Source of the DNA: Axinella damicornis
Lineage: Eukaryota > Porifera > Demospongiae > Axinellida > Axinellidae
Reading direction: 5' to 3'
Assembly: GCA_963931865.1 (NCBI GenBank)
Contig: OZ007514.1
Coordinates: 11,271,478-11,335,477 of the forward strand
DNA: 64,000 nt
In this document: in pieces, positions 1 through 12,333 of the stretch
Layout: each line of letters opens with the position of its first letter
Position numbering within the stretch: position 1 is the stretch's first letter
Position numbers and translations under genes: made by a program
The notes under the pieces: generated by a model
Told to the model about the DNA's origin: nothing
Database searches by the model: none
The model's input: only the letters and a program-made list of their open reading frames with translations

Positions 1-103
1 GCTAGCTAGGAGTTAGGGGGGCGATGCCCCCCCTAAATATTTTTCGGGGGGGCGCTTGCCCCCCTTGCCCCCCCCCCGTGCCGCCGCCCCTGCCTCTGGC
101 GGA
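1..103. repeat. G/C-homopolymer-rich repeat at left edge
   Basis: Runs of G and C flank a short AT core and form a near-inverted structure. The homology that A1 shares with A2 and A3 stops here: intron 4 of A1 resembles A2 from about position 104 rightward, but the sequence to the left does not. This is either a repeat that broke into the A1 gene or the edge of the duplicated unit. Confidence 0.45.
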
Positions 104-252
104 GATTTATATTGACACAATGCAACACATCATGCACTAGTTACAAGCACTCATCATGCAGGTCTTGGGCATGAATCCCTGAAATATATACGGATCAAAT
201 TTATCTTTCTCTGCAAATGGAGCAGCTGAATGATTCCCACTGAATTGGCACA

Positions 253-297
253 GCCAAGGCGTATCAAGCCCCCAAAGGTGGCTCGATACGCCTTGGC
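253..297 (-). promoter_or_regulatory. Intronic hairpin beside the exon-4 donor (A1)
   Basis: Arms 253-270 and 280-297 (18 nt) are complementary around a 9-nt loop, with one G-U wobble in the minus-strand transcript. The hairpin starts about 22 nt into intron 4, just after a GC donor. Equivalent hairpins occur in A2 and A3. A role in splicing is inference. Confidence 0.55.
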
Positions 298-319
298 GGA
301 GCTAGTGGTTGCAACTTGC

Positions 320-3300
320 CTCCCACTTCAGTGAAGTCCACTGCCTGAGAGGTTCGATCACCAACGCTCCCTGGTTCCTGGTCACTCACACCATTCTCCG
401 CAGTTATTCTGAACATGTACCGTGTCACGGGATTCAGTCCACGAACCGTGAAGCTAAGTCCATCAGTCCGACCAGCTGTGCTGAATGCAAGGTTGCCCAC
501 CTCCCTGTATTTTACAACATAGTACGTGTCACTTCGTCCACCATTGGAGAGGGGAGCGTTCCACCTGACAACAAAAGTGGTATTCCCTGCAGTGGTACTC
601 AATCCTTGAACTGCTGAAGGTGGGGCTGAGGAAGACGAAGATGCAACATGTGAACTCCAATTATAATGCCTTTGTGCTATATAAGGTACAACTATTAAGT
701 TCATATATACAGTACTTCCTTCATGGCACATAATTATGATGAGTTTAAAGTACTAGTGCTGATCGAGCCAGTGCTACTACGTCAGACCTATATAACCTCA
801 AAGACTTGGAAACACTAGATGGTTGTCTAAAGAAAAGCCCAAGCATTAGCTTAAGTTGCTTAAGTTAACTGTTTGTTAGTCATGAGCACTTCTTCCTGCT
901 TCTCAGCCACCAAAGAAAATTTGTTGGAGTCACTGGAGTGTTGTTGAGTCCACATCGAACATCTTGAATATGTGATGGCCACTTTATAACTAGTGGAATG
1001 CAGGACATTGGAGGGCGAGCCTGAGTGAAGTGCAAGTGCGTGCCGCAGGACATGCAAGGAGCAGTTGCATTCACATGACTGTACGTCATCAGAATTATTT
1101 GACAGGGCAATGAGCATAGGCCACAGAAATTATGGCACTAAACATACACTCATGCACATCACAGCAACTGTGAGACAGGTTAGCGTTTGTAGCTGAAGCA
1201 GTCTAGCACCAACATCACCGGCCATGGCACCGGTAGGTCCACGACTCTGAGCTGCAGTCTCCGTCTTTGTCAGTGTCGCCACCGAGGAGGCAGAATGTTC
1301 ATGGTGCTCTAGTCAATGTCCACGAGTGGTCTCTCCATCTTTGTTGTCGCTATCGTCCGTTGAACAGGTAGCTAGATGGTTCACGATTCCTTGCATCGAC
1401 TCGGGTGCATAGAGTTCATTGTTGAATTTGAATATTATTGTGCACGTGCCAGTGAGATTCGCTGATTTAAAATTTACGGTATTTGCGAAATCCAAGCAAG
1501 CATACACACGCACAGCGCAATGAAGTCACGCTAGTGTGGGGCTCGCTCAGGCTCGCCCCAATTATTGGAGCTATGAGGCAGCACATGTGCTTATTTAGAG
1601 CACCAAACGATTGCATGGTAAAGCTATATACCAACATACACTACTACTCACTCACATGTTCTGCAATCAAGATCTACTACAGCACTGAAATCACCTGTGC
1701 ATGGAACTTCAGGTCCTTCTCCGCTGTTCCTGTAGTGTCCATCCATGCAGCTGCAGAATGAAGATCTTTCTGCACTCTCAGTTGTGTTCGCAGGACATGA
1801 TTGACACATTGTATTCCCTGTTCCTGCCTTGTACATTCCTCGGGTGCAAGCTGAAAGAGATTGAGACAGCGAATTACATGAAGGCAGTAGAAATCAGCGT
1901 TGATAGGTAGCTGTCCTTATAGTCTCTATGGTATCTGCATGATCCAGAATAAAAGTAGTTGTGTAGATACCACGTATGTTAGTATGTACTTCAACAGGAA
2001 AACTTCCCAATAATATATTATGTCACATATACCCCTGAATCTCTACATTCGTAGTTGGTGTGATAGCTTCATAAAAATAGTAACTATTGCTACATTTTGC
2101 AATAATTTGTACCATTGCATTCGGCTCCTTGGAACCCATACCCCTCTAGGCACTGACAGGAAGGGTTGCCAGTACATGTCCCATCTGAGCTGCATGTCAG
2201 CGTGAGGCTGGAGGAGGTTCTAACGGAGTTAGCAGGACAGGAGCACTTTACTTGTATCGTAGTGCCCTGAGGTGGCAGGCCAGTCTCAGGACAAATCACA
2301 AGATCAGGTGCAGGAGGTTGAAAAGGATTGTAGTAGACCTGAAGGCGTCGAATGCTTGCACAGGTACCATTGGATCTAACCCCAATGTAGAATCCATTAA
2401 AGTTCCCCGAGGGGATAAATGGAATGGTTATTTGATTCACTGCTTGTCCTAATCCATTTGGCTCAATAAGCATGAGTTGTCTATAGTTTCTGGGGGTTCT
2501 CGCTGCAGCAAGATCCGTTCCATTCCTCTCATAGTGATACATGTCAACATAGAGTCGGTTACAACGAGGATTTCGAGCCAATCTGCAGCTTTCAAAATAA
2601 GCACTGACATTAACAAACACTACTCTGGCCTGGAGGTAACTGATGTACTGTGTGAAGAACCAGTTGTCTTGCGATGCAGTCTCTCTGTAATCACATGACT
2701 CTGGCTCAGATTGGCAGAGACCACCAAAGGCACTGCCCCACTGCCAGCAAGAATAGAAACAAAACACAAGTTAGTTCTGGAAATGTACATGTCCCAGTTT
2801 GCAGTACAGCATGAGGTTTGTATGGAAGGGGAGAGTGTGAGTGTGGGTGAAGAGAGGTAGGGAAGTATGAGTGGGATGGAAGGGTGGGGGAGGTTGGGGG
2901 GGGGGGGGGGGGGGGGATGAGAGGGAGGAGTATTGTGAACATGAGAAACGTGTCCTGTAAGCTTGAGGAGGCAGTAAGTTTAATTATGTCTGAGTACAAG
3001 ATACGTATGCATGAAAATGATACCGTCATGAATACACTGCCGCAGCAATCAATATTGTCTGTGAACAATGTATGGCAAACTACTGTGTATTGATACATCC
3101 AATACAGCTAGAGTCACACCTACCCCAGTGCCTGTTCCATCCGCATTTAGTGCCTGCCAGTGTGGATTTGAGCGTGAGATCAAATTCTCGTAATTTCGAC
3201 TGTCCATTAGCATCTTCACATCTGGAGGGTAGACATCACCACGTTGGTTAACACAGCGGGCGTCTTCATCACCAGGAGCCTGGGCTGCTGCTTGCCACAC

Positions 3301-3336
3301 AGTAACCAGGAGTACCAAACACACCGAGAACTTCAT
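320..3336 (-). CDS. Eph-like receptor A1, class A (3' part missing)
   Basis: Four exons are supported: 3124-3336 (71 codons, phase 0), 2113-2740, 1695-1850 and 320-625. The start at 3336 gives a signal peptide ending in QAAAQ. Exon 1 has the [10 protein letters not shown] stretch that matches the LLDSR start of Eph ligand-binding domains. Exon 2 continues the jelly roll ([15 protein letters not shown]...[29 protein letters not shown]), followed by a Cys-rich region. Exon 3 (156 nt, phase 1-1) is a GCC2/GCC3 repeat ending in PCT. Exon 4 (306 nt, phase 1-1) is FN3-1 with an NGGRSD turn. The donor after exon 4 is GC (gcaagt), not GT. FN3-2, stalk and membrane exons seen in A2 and A3 are not in the window: they lie to the left or were lost at the repeat at 1-103. 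It should act at the cell surface; ligand unknown. Domain assignment is by motif comparison with Eph receptors. Confidence 0.82.
1011..1562. mobile_element. Inverted-repeat segment in intron 3 of A1
   Basis: The segment is bounded by a GGGCGAGCCTGAGCGA-type motif and its inverted copy near 1541-1560. The same segment is in A2, but the matching intron of A3 lacks it plus about 22 flanking bases. It may be an insertion, or a deletion in A3. No coding sequence is recognised in it. Confidence 0.4.
2896..2917. repeat. Poly-G run in intron 1 of A1
   Basis: About 20 consecutive G. The length is likely unreliable in the assembly. The intron otherwise matches intron 1 of A3, B1 and B2. Confidence 0.7.
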
Positions 3337-3440
3337 CTGATGGAAAATACAGTTGTAGCATCAGCTTTAGCGTAGCGTTAATGCATAATTTGTGGGGGTA
3401 AGACAGAATTGAGCCCATTCCACAGTGTACAATGCTTGGC

Positions 3441-3483
3441 TAGCCTCGTTCCCAGGCCCGAGATGGGCCTGGGAACGAGGCTA
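3441..3483. mobile_element. Foldback MITE, TAGCCTCG family
   Basis: A 43-bp near-perfect palindrome running from TAGCCTCGTTCCCAGGCC to its inverse. The equivalent position in the A3 upstream region (about 34065) lacks it. The right flank repeats AATGCT but the target duplication is not complete. Confidence 0.65.
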
Positions 3484-6400
3484 AATGCTACAGCAGCAGG
3501 ATCAACATTGTCACCAAGCTGCCACAAATGAGAGTGAGCTAGATTTCACTGGCACATATTGAACAATGTTCTTGCCACATTTCACAAGAACTCAAAGTGC
3601 CACGTCGCAATCTCTAACTTAATTGTAATTTAAGCCTATAGGCAAAACATCATTTACTTGATTTTTGTACACACATCCTGTGTACAGAGTACACCCACAC
3701 TTCGGTTACACACATTTGCTCTGTATCATGTCAACACACTGTGTTTTGCTGAGAACAGTATGGTAGTAATTTAAGCTGTAGCTTCAGGGCCAAATCTAGG
3801 AATTTTTGTTGTGGGAGTAGGGGAAACAACTAGCTATAGCTGTCTACAGGGCCATGGGAAGTAATGCCATTGCTGTGCCTGGAGGTTCTTCATGTGTACC
3901 TGCACAGAGGCTGCACAAAACACAAAAAAAACAAAAAAAAACACGAGAAGCCAACCATCATTTTCAGTCATCAGTGATCCCTTGAATCTGAACTGTATAT
4001 AGTCAGCTTTCTTGGGCATTAATTTGAGCTTCAGAATTTGAAGGCTTCAGCTGACAGCTCAGATGCAACCCTTCAGCCATATGAGGGCTACTCTCAGGCG
4101 GAAGTGGGCTAAATCATATCAAATATAGAACTGTGTATGGTTTCTTTGCTAAAGAGTACCGGTACATTAATATCTTGTTTACTGACAGACAAACTGCCAT
4201 ACATCATCTGGATGGGCAATTTGTGTGGTTGTAATACAGCAATTGGACAGTACACTGCTTGTAAAATGAGAAATTGTTGTGAAAGTTTGAGGCAATATTG
4301 CCTGTCTAAAATAAATAATGAAAGAGGCTTAAGCAAACCTAGATCCTGATACAGAACGTATAAACTTATACTCTACAACAGATTTATTATGTGAAACGGG
4401 AGGCACAAATAATAGGAATCAGCGACTGCATGTGCAACCAGTGATAGCCATCAAAAATATAAGTATTTCATCGGAGCCACAATGAGTGCATCAATCCCCT
4501 AAGTATGATTTTCAACCACGTGTCGAATTTGGCATGCAGGAATGGATTGTGTTTATTAACAAACCAGCAGCAAAAGACCTGTATTGGATTACAGATAGGT
4601 GGTGGGAGGGTGTAAACAATGTTATTCGATGAAAAGAAGTGACTTGTACAGTATCAAGCAACATAAGCGTATACCACAAACGTGACCGACATGAACAATT
4701 TGCATGGTTCAATATACCACCACTGAACTAGAGGACATACGTAAGAAGGTATGCATGGCAACATCTATATTTGGAGCCACAACTGTATTCAGGCAGAGAG
4801 TGTATTGCTGTTGTCAGTATAAAATCCAGTATGGAACTTCCATTCGGTGGATACAGATTTTGCATTTCTCCAACTGTCATCTTTTATACACAGTACAATC
4901 ATCAGTATCTGGTATAATGTACATTGAATGTGCATGAGTAGGAAATGCGGGTTGAACAATTTTAGCCAATAGCAATGTCCTGAAACCCCTGTCACATGTA
5001 CCGAAGCACCAGCCACACCTGCTGCATGTATCATGAAACACCTACAGGTGTTCGCAAACACTACATGAAGCCAAGTGTCCAGTTTCTTAGTAATGTAAAC
5101 CAAAGACAACATAGCAACTGGTCGAATGAGTGATCATGACTCCACTCTATTGTTTGGTTTTTATTCCAGGTGTTGCGATCATGATGCCATCCTATATATA
5201 TCATGCAGTTATGGTCCACTAATGCAATAATGCTAGTCAATACACACTCCGAGGGGAGACACTAAATAAAAGGAGATTGTTTCACTGTTAGCTCCTTTCA
5301 TAGACATAGGTTGTAATCAAGATGATCAAAATCAAAACAGGTAATTATAAGGCGATTGTGTGATTTGTGCACACTAGCCAATACTCTCATCAGGTACAAC
5401 AACAAGATCTATCCTTCTCAACAGATGTCTCATAGGATAGGTGAGCTTGAAGCTGGTCTAAATGTACATCTACATTTGTGCCATAATTTTTTAGGCCATT
5501 ATACAAGTATCAATCCTGTGGCAGACCTGTGCATGCACTTGCTCACTGACAAAGCAATGCAAAAACAAAACTTATTAAATCAGTCGGATTTTTAGATAAA
5601 AACAGTTGATGAGGCAGCCAGATAAGTAAGTCAATAACGTTCATTACCCCAAACACAGACAGACTGAAGGATGCAATACTGAGCTCCTCCTCATGATCAC
5701 ACGCACGAACGTTAAGTCCAACGGTAAGAGCGGCTAACAGGTAGTCTGTCCGGCCGCAGAACGACTCCACAACCCAGCAACTATAGCACTATTAACACGC
5801 AACAGTCATGATTGTACTATTAAACGACCGCTATATTTACACTGCACAAATTCACTGCACAAAATATAATCAGTATTGATAATCAAACAAGCCAGTGCAC
5901 CAACCTGCGATCGGTCTCAGCTCACGAATCGCTGTATAAATTACGCAGACAGTTCCGCAGATCTCAGTGCGCTGCACACAGTCGTCGCCGCAGTATATAG
6001 GACACTGCTCACTTCGATCTGTTGCGCGTACTATATACACACCCTACCAGTTTCATGACATCATTTGTTTACATGAATACTACTATACTAGGGAGGCGCC
6101 GTGGTTGCATGGTGGGGGATGCTAATAGAGTTAATTGGACCAAAGGCAAAGTGCTACTTGATATGTATCGCAACTACAGTGCCCCACACAGCAGGTCAGG
6201 ATCCGGATAAGCACTACACATGGACATAATACACGGATGCATTACCCAAGACGTTATTGTGTGACTGCAACACACATGACCATTTACACTACCTTGAGTA
6301 ATGTTTGCAGCCCTTGCAAACGTCAACAAATTAAATTTGCATGCCATCCTATTAAACCGTATGCACCAGAATAGCTTGGAACTCAGATGACCAATGGAAT

Positions 6401-7554
6401 GGTAAATAGAACCCTTATTGCAGTGTATAAATACGTATATAAGATGCCTTGCCTGTACATGTATACTAGGGTATACATACCCTTTACTGCGTATATATAC
6501 TTCCTCCTCATATAATATATACGCCCTTTTCCTGCATATATTATTATGAAATCTGATCATGAGCACAACTATAGGCTACTGTCCGTATCAAACTTGACTT
6601 ACCACACGTGACTAGTAACTCCTTCAGTTGCCTTTCTCCGGTGTAAGATACTGGCGTAGAGCTAGCAACAGTGACAGGAGACGCTCGCTTGCGTATACTA
6701 GTCACTGTGTTGGATGCCAATCACTTCAAAAAACATTACTGCATAATCCTAGTTAGCTATCCAGGTATTCAATGCTATCCAGGCCCTGGGTATAACCACC
6801 TAGCTAACAGCACAAAGAGGTCATTACACTTCTTCATTACAACAAGTAGGCCTAGGACTGAGAGGATGCCTAGAAAGCTGTATGTGTCTCATGTCTGCCA
6901 TTAAGTCATATAACTTCAGACTCAGTGTGCATGCATGTTGCATGAAGAAGTTTTGTAACTTCTTTGTGCACCTATTAAAATGACCTCTCTGCATGCATTC
7001 GGAATGTTTAAAAATTTGTTCGCTGTTGTTCACCGTTACTACCTTCTGAGTTCCTTCAGCTTATTTCTTTCCATGACATTGTACATCTTACCTTCTGTAC
7101 GACACATTCCAGTACAATGTAGCTAAGGATGAATTTTAGGAAGCTGACTTGCTAGCTAGTAGCTAGCTACTCACTTGACTGCTGGAACAACCAGTGATCA
7201 AGCAAGTATAGGTTGTTCACAAAACAACAGCTGTATGGATCGCATACTACCTTCCACTGACGTAAGTTATGCTCAGCAAACCTGTATCGGTATGAATGTC
7301 ATATTATACTGACTATTGCTGCAATATGTTAAGAGCACATAGCTAGCTATTACTACACCATTTACTACCGAATCAAGACTACTCCGAGCGCATTTCTCAG
7401 AATACAGGAAACACGCACTGACAGTACAACACGGAAATACACACTGTACTACTAGTACCGGAATCTGATTCACATTATTTGGTACGGATCTGTGATCGTG
7501 GACGTGGTTCGGATCCGTTCAAGTTGTACTTCCGATCCGTTCCATTTGTACTTC

Positions 7555-7670
7555 CGGATCGATCGCGGAGTGTATACGGACGTGGACACCTGTACTGGAG
7601 AGGTTTTCAAAGAACTTAAGAAGTCTTGTGTTACCGAACAGCAGCGGAGACCGAAATAGGATAAGCCGGT
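7555..7670 (+). other. Possible noncoding 5' exon with donor
   Basis: The segment ends in GCCG followed by a strong donor (gtgagttcc) and is retained at 39258-39380 in the other unit. No long reading frame is shared, and no downstream acceptor could be assigned. It may be a leader exon of an unidentified transcript. Confidence 0.25.
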
Positions 7671-9153
7671 GAGTTCCACTTCGTTACGTTATTGGATCTA
7701 TGTATAAGTGTGTTTATTTACTTCAACAATGAATATTCATGATATTGATATTGATCTCGCAAGCAACAAACCCGAGCAACCGTCACCAAATCAGGGCCTA
7801 AATTGTGCTGTGAGGTATCTGCTCGGACTCTCACCTGTGAGTGTATGATACTGTGATCTACGTGTCCATATAGTGTAATCACTGTAATGGTGGTATGGTT
7901 TCTGGTGCAAAGAAACGCGGTCTAGCTGTGCCGTAGATGTGTGTCATGACCACGAGCTCACTGACAAGTGATATGGCAGTACAGTCTGGCTGACCATAGT
8001 ATGTGCATGGAGATGGTGTTCTGCTCAGGAGAAGTGATCAATATAATATCACTGTGGCAGTGCACATGATATGTAAACTTTGGAGAGAGAGAATGAATAA
8101 TTCTGGGACCAGCTGGGATTCAAGCCCCCAAGACTATTATATTAGGGGCAGAATCTAGCAGATCCTGTAGATTAGTAGTTACCTGTCTACCACCCGCCTC
8201 GTTCTAGGGAGACCGCGTGCTTTACCGTTGTCCCCAGATCTCTGTGACTATAGTGCAACCAGGCATGTACTTCCAAAAATTAAAATTTAGCGCAACTTTT
8301 GATCGGAATGCCGTATGCACTTCATTTTTTTACCATACTGTAGCGCTCGAAATTCTCTATCCGTCGATATATTTTTTATGTCCACGGCTTGCTCAAAACG
8401 CTAGTTTTGAGGATACCCGTCAATTTAGGTAGCTTATGACATCACAAATAAAAAATTTAACCGGTTAGTGACATCATACCAAGAGTGCCGCGTGTTTGCC
8501 GCGAAATAATGCTTGTCTGGGTTTGCTGCTGTTTTCTGTCTCTGAAGAGATGCCACGGAAGACTGCGAGGAAGAGACAGCTGGATCTAAGCCTAGAGAAG
8601 GCAAGGGAGTGAAAAAGAAGGCGAGAATCTGGCCGTGGTACCGCCAGTGCGGCTGAAATCGAGGTGCGAAGTGAACGCAATGGTACCGACGTGGAGCAAG
8701 ATGAGCCCGTTGATTTAGCTGGAATTCTAGCGATGACAGAGGATGCTGCAGACACTGGTGATGAAGCTGTCGATCCCACGTTCGATCTGGACTCGAGTAT
8801 GAAGTCTGATGTCGATCATATTGGGCGTATGGAAAAGCAGGAAACGGAAAGCGGAAACGGACATGGAAAGCGGAAACGGACGTGGAAAATGGAAAAATCG
8901 TGCGCATGCTCAGTATCATAAATTGCTCATTGAACTGCCACGTGTGACAGTGAATGCGGAGTGAAGGCGAACAGAGAAAGCCAGAGCTGTTGTAGCCTGC
9001 TCAGACAGCATAACTACTGAGAGTGCGATCTGAGGTACTTGAACAAATGATGGCATGGCGTCTGGAGGTTCCCGAGCTGACCCCATAGAGATAGACAGCA
9101 CATGATGTTGCTCCAGCCCACATGATGTCATTTTCCAACACAAGGAACATGTC

Positions 9154-9354
9154 TTGTTCCAAAACCCAAATTCAGGAAACTGGCAGATGTCTCGTGACCT
9201 CAGAAACACCTACTATCACGCTAAATTCCAGTGTTTGGCTTCGAAACATCCAGGCTTTCACCCATCTGAGATCACTGTCGCTCAAGATGTCAAGAACAGA
9301 CTGAATCAAACCCACATTCACTTCCTTCGCCAAGAGTTTGGTCTTCAAATGTAA
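9154..9354 (+). CDS. Coding remnant within the nested element
   Basis: An open frame of 66 codons (starting MFQNPNSGNW, containing KHPGFHPSEI, ending FGLQM) has protein-like composition and sits between the long TIRs. It may be the last exon of a transposon-encoded protein. I do not recognise the family, and the start is arbitrary. Confidence 0.35.
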   Translation: MFQNPNSGNWQMSRDLRNTYYHAKFQCLASKHPGFHPSEITVAQDVKNRLNQTHIHFLRQEFGLQM

Positions 9355-9405
9355 GTCATGGAACTGTCAAAGCACTCATTGTTTTTCTTTAACCTGTAAC
9401 ATTGC

Positions 9406-9640
9406 CACTCAATTTTCAACTTGGTGTCAGCATGCACTCAACACTCATCACTTACACCATGAGTCAATTTCTCTCATGTACACAGTACTCATATACCAGT
9501 CAATTTACATCTTGGTGTCAGCATACACTCAACACTCATCACTTATACCATGAGTTAATTTCTCTCATGTACACAGTACTCATATACCAGTCAATTTACA
9601 TCTTGGTGTCAGCATACACTCACTTACACCAGTCAACTTC
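9406..9640. repeat. Tandem repeat, about 90-bp unit, 2.5 copies
   Basis: Units share CAATTT, CTTGGTGTCAGCAT, ACTCAACACTCATCAC and ATGTACACAGTACTCATATA. It lies inside the nested transposon. Confidence 0.75.
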
Positions 9641-11120
9641 TGTACACTGCACTCCTCATTTCACTACGTTCAATGTTAGTCTGTTGTCTTTCTAAGTGTA
9701 AATGAAATGTGTACAGTACTGGCATGTCTGTCTAGTAGTTATTAGCTACATGTCACTCAGAGATGATGATGATATTATTCCTAGCAGTTTCTGAGCATGC
9801 GCACGATTTTTCCATTTTCCACGTCCGTTTCCGCTTTCCATGTCCGTTTCCGCTTTCCGTTTCCTGCTTTTCCATACGCCCGATCATATTTAATGTGATA
9901 ATTGGGCAAAGTTTCTCTCGGTCTTTTCTTGTGTTTCCAGCACACAAAGCAGCTTAACTTAGGAGAAACAATGGCTGCAGAGCTTGCTGCCGTGATGATA
10001 GGCACATCAGACAAGGCAGTGTGTGACTGGAGGTCTCAATTCTTTGAGAAAGATAGCGAGATCGGCCAGAGAGCAAGTAAGGCAAGTACCAGCGATCTCG
10101 CATACTGCGAGCGAGTGAAGACCTCAACAAGAAGGCCACCAGATTCATTAGGGGGGATGCCATTGTGAAGGGGCAGCCAAACCTGACCATACCTAAGTTT
10201 TGTTAATGGCCAAATGAAGATCAAACGAACGAACGAGACGCCTGAGCCTGGTTTTCCCAGGAAGATTTCCGGCAGTCACCCTAACTTCCAAACTGAGAAG
10301 TCAAGAATTGAGCGGCTTTTAGTGGAGGACAAGGGGACCATTGAGTACATGTTGCCAAATTTTAACTGTGAAGGAAACCCCATCAAGTGCATATGGGCTC
10401 AGGAAAAGCGCTGTTCGAAGGCATACTGCAGATATGGAGTCGTAAGCCTCCGGACATTATACACCCAGCTCTCGATTCGGTGACTCTAGAAAGTATGCAT
10501 CAACACTTCAGGAAGGTTTGGGATTACATGTATACCTATTTGGAAGGGGTACCTGGTAGATCTGACTTGGAGAAACTTGTTAAAGAATTACAAGAAGATT
10601 ATCATATTGCACAGACGAATTTCCGAACTTCAGTAATTTGTTTCCGTTTCAGTTCATTGGTTTCTTTTAGTGTATTTGAAAATTTTCTTTAACAGAAACC
10701 TTCCTTTATGTGTTTACCTTCTTGCCTGCAAGTTTAGAGTTCATTGCTATAGTAGTAAAAAATGACATAGTTTTCAAAGTGATGACCCGAAAATCGGTTT
10801 TAAATGAATACATAAAAAAGTGAATGTTGAAACGAAAAAGTTTTTTAGCAGAATTGTTCCTTTCAATGAGAGCTTTCAATTAATACCCATTATGTTACTA
10901 TTGGATGAAGTATGTAGAACTACATAGCTGATACAGAAAAACTGCATATTTGGACCTAATTAGTGTGACGTCATTGTCACTATGGCAACACCACAAATTA
11001 ATGTTGGTTTTGGGGGGTGGAGTAATGTGTCCAAGTTCAAAGCACATCTGACTTACATCCAGGAAGTTATGCCAAGATTTGTCCATTTCCACATTTTTGG
11101 AAGTACATGCCTGGTTGCAC

Positions 11121-12070
11121 TATATGTTTTGGTAGTCATGTTTTCATTTACGTGCCGTGTGGATGTTCAACACTAGCATGCTGCTTGCCAATGTCAACAT
11201 TTTGCAGATCGTCTACTCTGCAGGACTAGTAGCCCTGCAAAGCGACCATAGCAGGCTCTGCTTGGCCAATATCTACGTGGCATTAATGAGATTCATAACT
11301 GCCAGGATGGGGTCGATCAGAAGCTAAAGTGGGTGTGGTCTTATCATCCACATGCAATTATGGAGGCCAGTTCAATGCACATAAGTTTGTCTAGCCTCAT
11401 TCCCAGGTGATAACCCCCTACTGAGCACCTGAGAATGAAGCTAAAGTTTGTCAACTCCGAGCTCCAGAATGCAGGCCAACCTTCCGTAGTTGTGGGTGTA
11501 TATACATGTATACAACAGCTTTGGTAGGTTCCTCTGTGGTATTTTCAGCATACCTGCCCCTCGCCCTGCGAAATCAGTTGCATACTTTTCTTTCCTGCTA
11601 CCGTTGACCTCCAAAATGGTGGACTGGTAGTGTTCACTACAGGTGTTCATTACCTCTGGAGCTCCTGGTCTATACCATCTAGGCGACCTACTTACTCTGG
11701 GGGGGGGGGGGGGGGGGGGGGGGTGACCTACCTATGCGCTCTTGGTGGAGATATAGGCACATGTGCCTAATAACGACCTGCTAAATATTCATAGGTGGTA
11801 GCTACATACATGTATGTGGGTGTGTTACAGTAGTGAGACTTGCCCTTATATGGTGTTTATTTTGTATATGGGTGTGTTACCATAGTAACTTGCCCTTATA
11901 TGGTGTTATTTTGCTCAAGAAGGACATCCTGTGATGTTGTTAGGACAGAAGCCTTACTAGTAGCTATACCCATTCACTCCAAAGGATGCTTGCAGTGAGG
12001 TCAGTAGCACTACCATGCAGGGTCCATGAAAGTCAGGATATGATGTAACAAGAGTGGCCCTCTGGATTAA
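11121..12070. other. Spacer with foldback element, no gene
   Basis: Collinear with 40071-40735 and then with 42130-42575. It holds a foldback element (11392-11443) and a poly-G run (11700-11722). Nothing coding is seen. Confidence 0.6.
11392..11443. mobile_element. Foldback MITE with perfect 9-bp TSD
   Basis: TAGCCTCATTCCCAGG runs to its diverged inverse, flanked by AAGTTTGTC on both sides. The same insertion is at 40387-40438 in the other unit, so it predates the segmental duplication. Confidence 0.8.
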
Positions 12071-12303
12071 GGTAGGAAGCACGGCATCGGCGAAATCACG
12101 CAATTTTGCTCATGAATAATTAATGAGATGACGTCACTCGCATACGGTTATTTAGAGTTATTCATCTGTTTACGTTTTCCCATGGCGGCAACCGGAATAA
12201 ACAAGGGGGGCTTCTCTCTTTGATGCGGCTAGCGGCCCTTTCAAGTTTCAAATCGGTACTCTGATGTGGCCGTGCGGTACCTTGAAGATTTGTTTGAACA
12301 CTC

Positions 12304-12333
12304 TTTTTTTTTTTTTCTTTTTTTTTTTTTTTA
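12304..12333. repeat. Poly-T tract in the TTAA element
   Basis: A T-run interrupted by one C. Confidence 0.7.

Larger units (their letters stand above)
3337..8252. other. Spacer left of B1, no gene recognised
   Basis: This is the divergent spacer upstream of A1. It is collinear with 34223-40070 on the other duplicated unit, with small indels throughout. Short ORFs are present but are not conserved as proteins between the two copies. It contains a foldback element (3441-3483), a possible noncoding exon (7555-7670) and a tRNA-like segment near 8090-8160. Confidence 0.7.
8823..9881. mobile_element. Nested Mutator-like element, 91-bp TIRs, 9-bp TSD
   Basis: The terminal repeats 8823-8913 and 9791-9881 are identical over 91 bp and begin GGGCGTATGGAAAAGCAGGA. 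GATCATATT directly repeats on both sides (8814-8822 and 9882-9890). A 9-bp duplication is typical of Mutator-like elements. Identical arms imply a recent insertion. Inside is a short coding remnant and a tandem repeat. Confidence 0.85.
8550..10675 (+). pseudogene. Broken DDE transposase (Tc1/mariner-IS630 type)
   Basis: The N-terminal piece starts at ATG 8550 with a basic MPRKTARKR stretch, one in-frame TGA after about 20 codons and an acidic region. It is interrupted by the nested element at 8823-9881. The frame then resumes with GETMAAELAAVMIG and a helix-turn-helix-like CDWRSQFF segment (about 9970-10060), followed by frameshifts. From about 10235 the sequence jumps from a PGFPRKIS motif to the C-terminal part, so the central catalytic segment is deleted. 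The terminal motif that should read NPIE reads NPIK (about 10380), so the third catalytic acid is lost as well. The C-terminal helix (FRKVWDYMYTYLEGVPG) is in another frame. The family call rests on recalled motif similarity plus the TA target. It cannot be active. Confidence 0.7.
8253..11120 (+). mobile_element. 2.87-kb Tc1/mariner-like DNA transposon, decayed
   Basis: The element is bounded by 28-bp perfect terminal inverted repeats (8253-8280 and 11093-11120; outer bases GTGCAACCAGGCATGTACTT). The flanks are TATA on both sides, consistent with a TA target. The other duplicated unit has the intact empty site near 40067-40072, so this copy inserted after the duplication or was precisely lost from the other. 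It contains transposase fragments (8550-8822 and 9900-10675) and a nested second element (8823-9881). Confidence 0.85.

Noticed and set aside
3049..3123. Coding extension of exon 1 (GVGVTLAVLDVS...) in the A and B genes
   Set aside because: It is intron 1 read-through. A gtaggt donor follows codon 71, 73 or 75, and the next exon resumes in phase with the Eph domain; the conservation is explained by the shared cassette.
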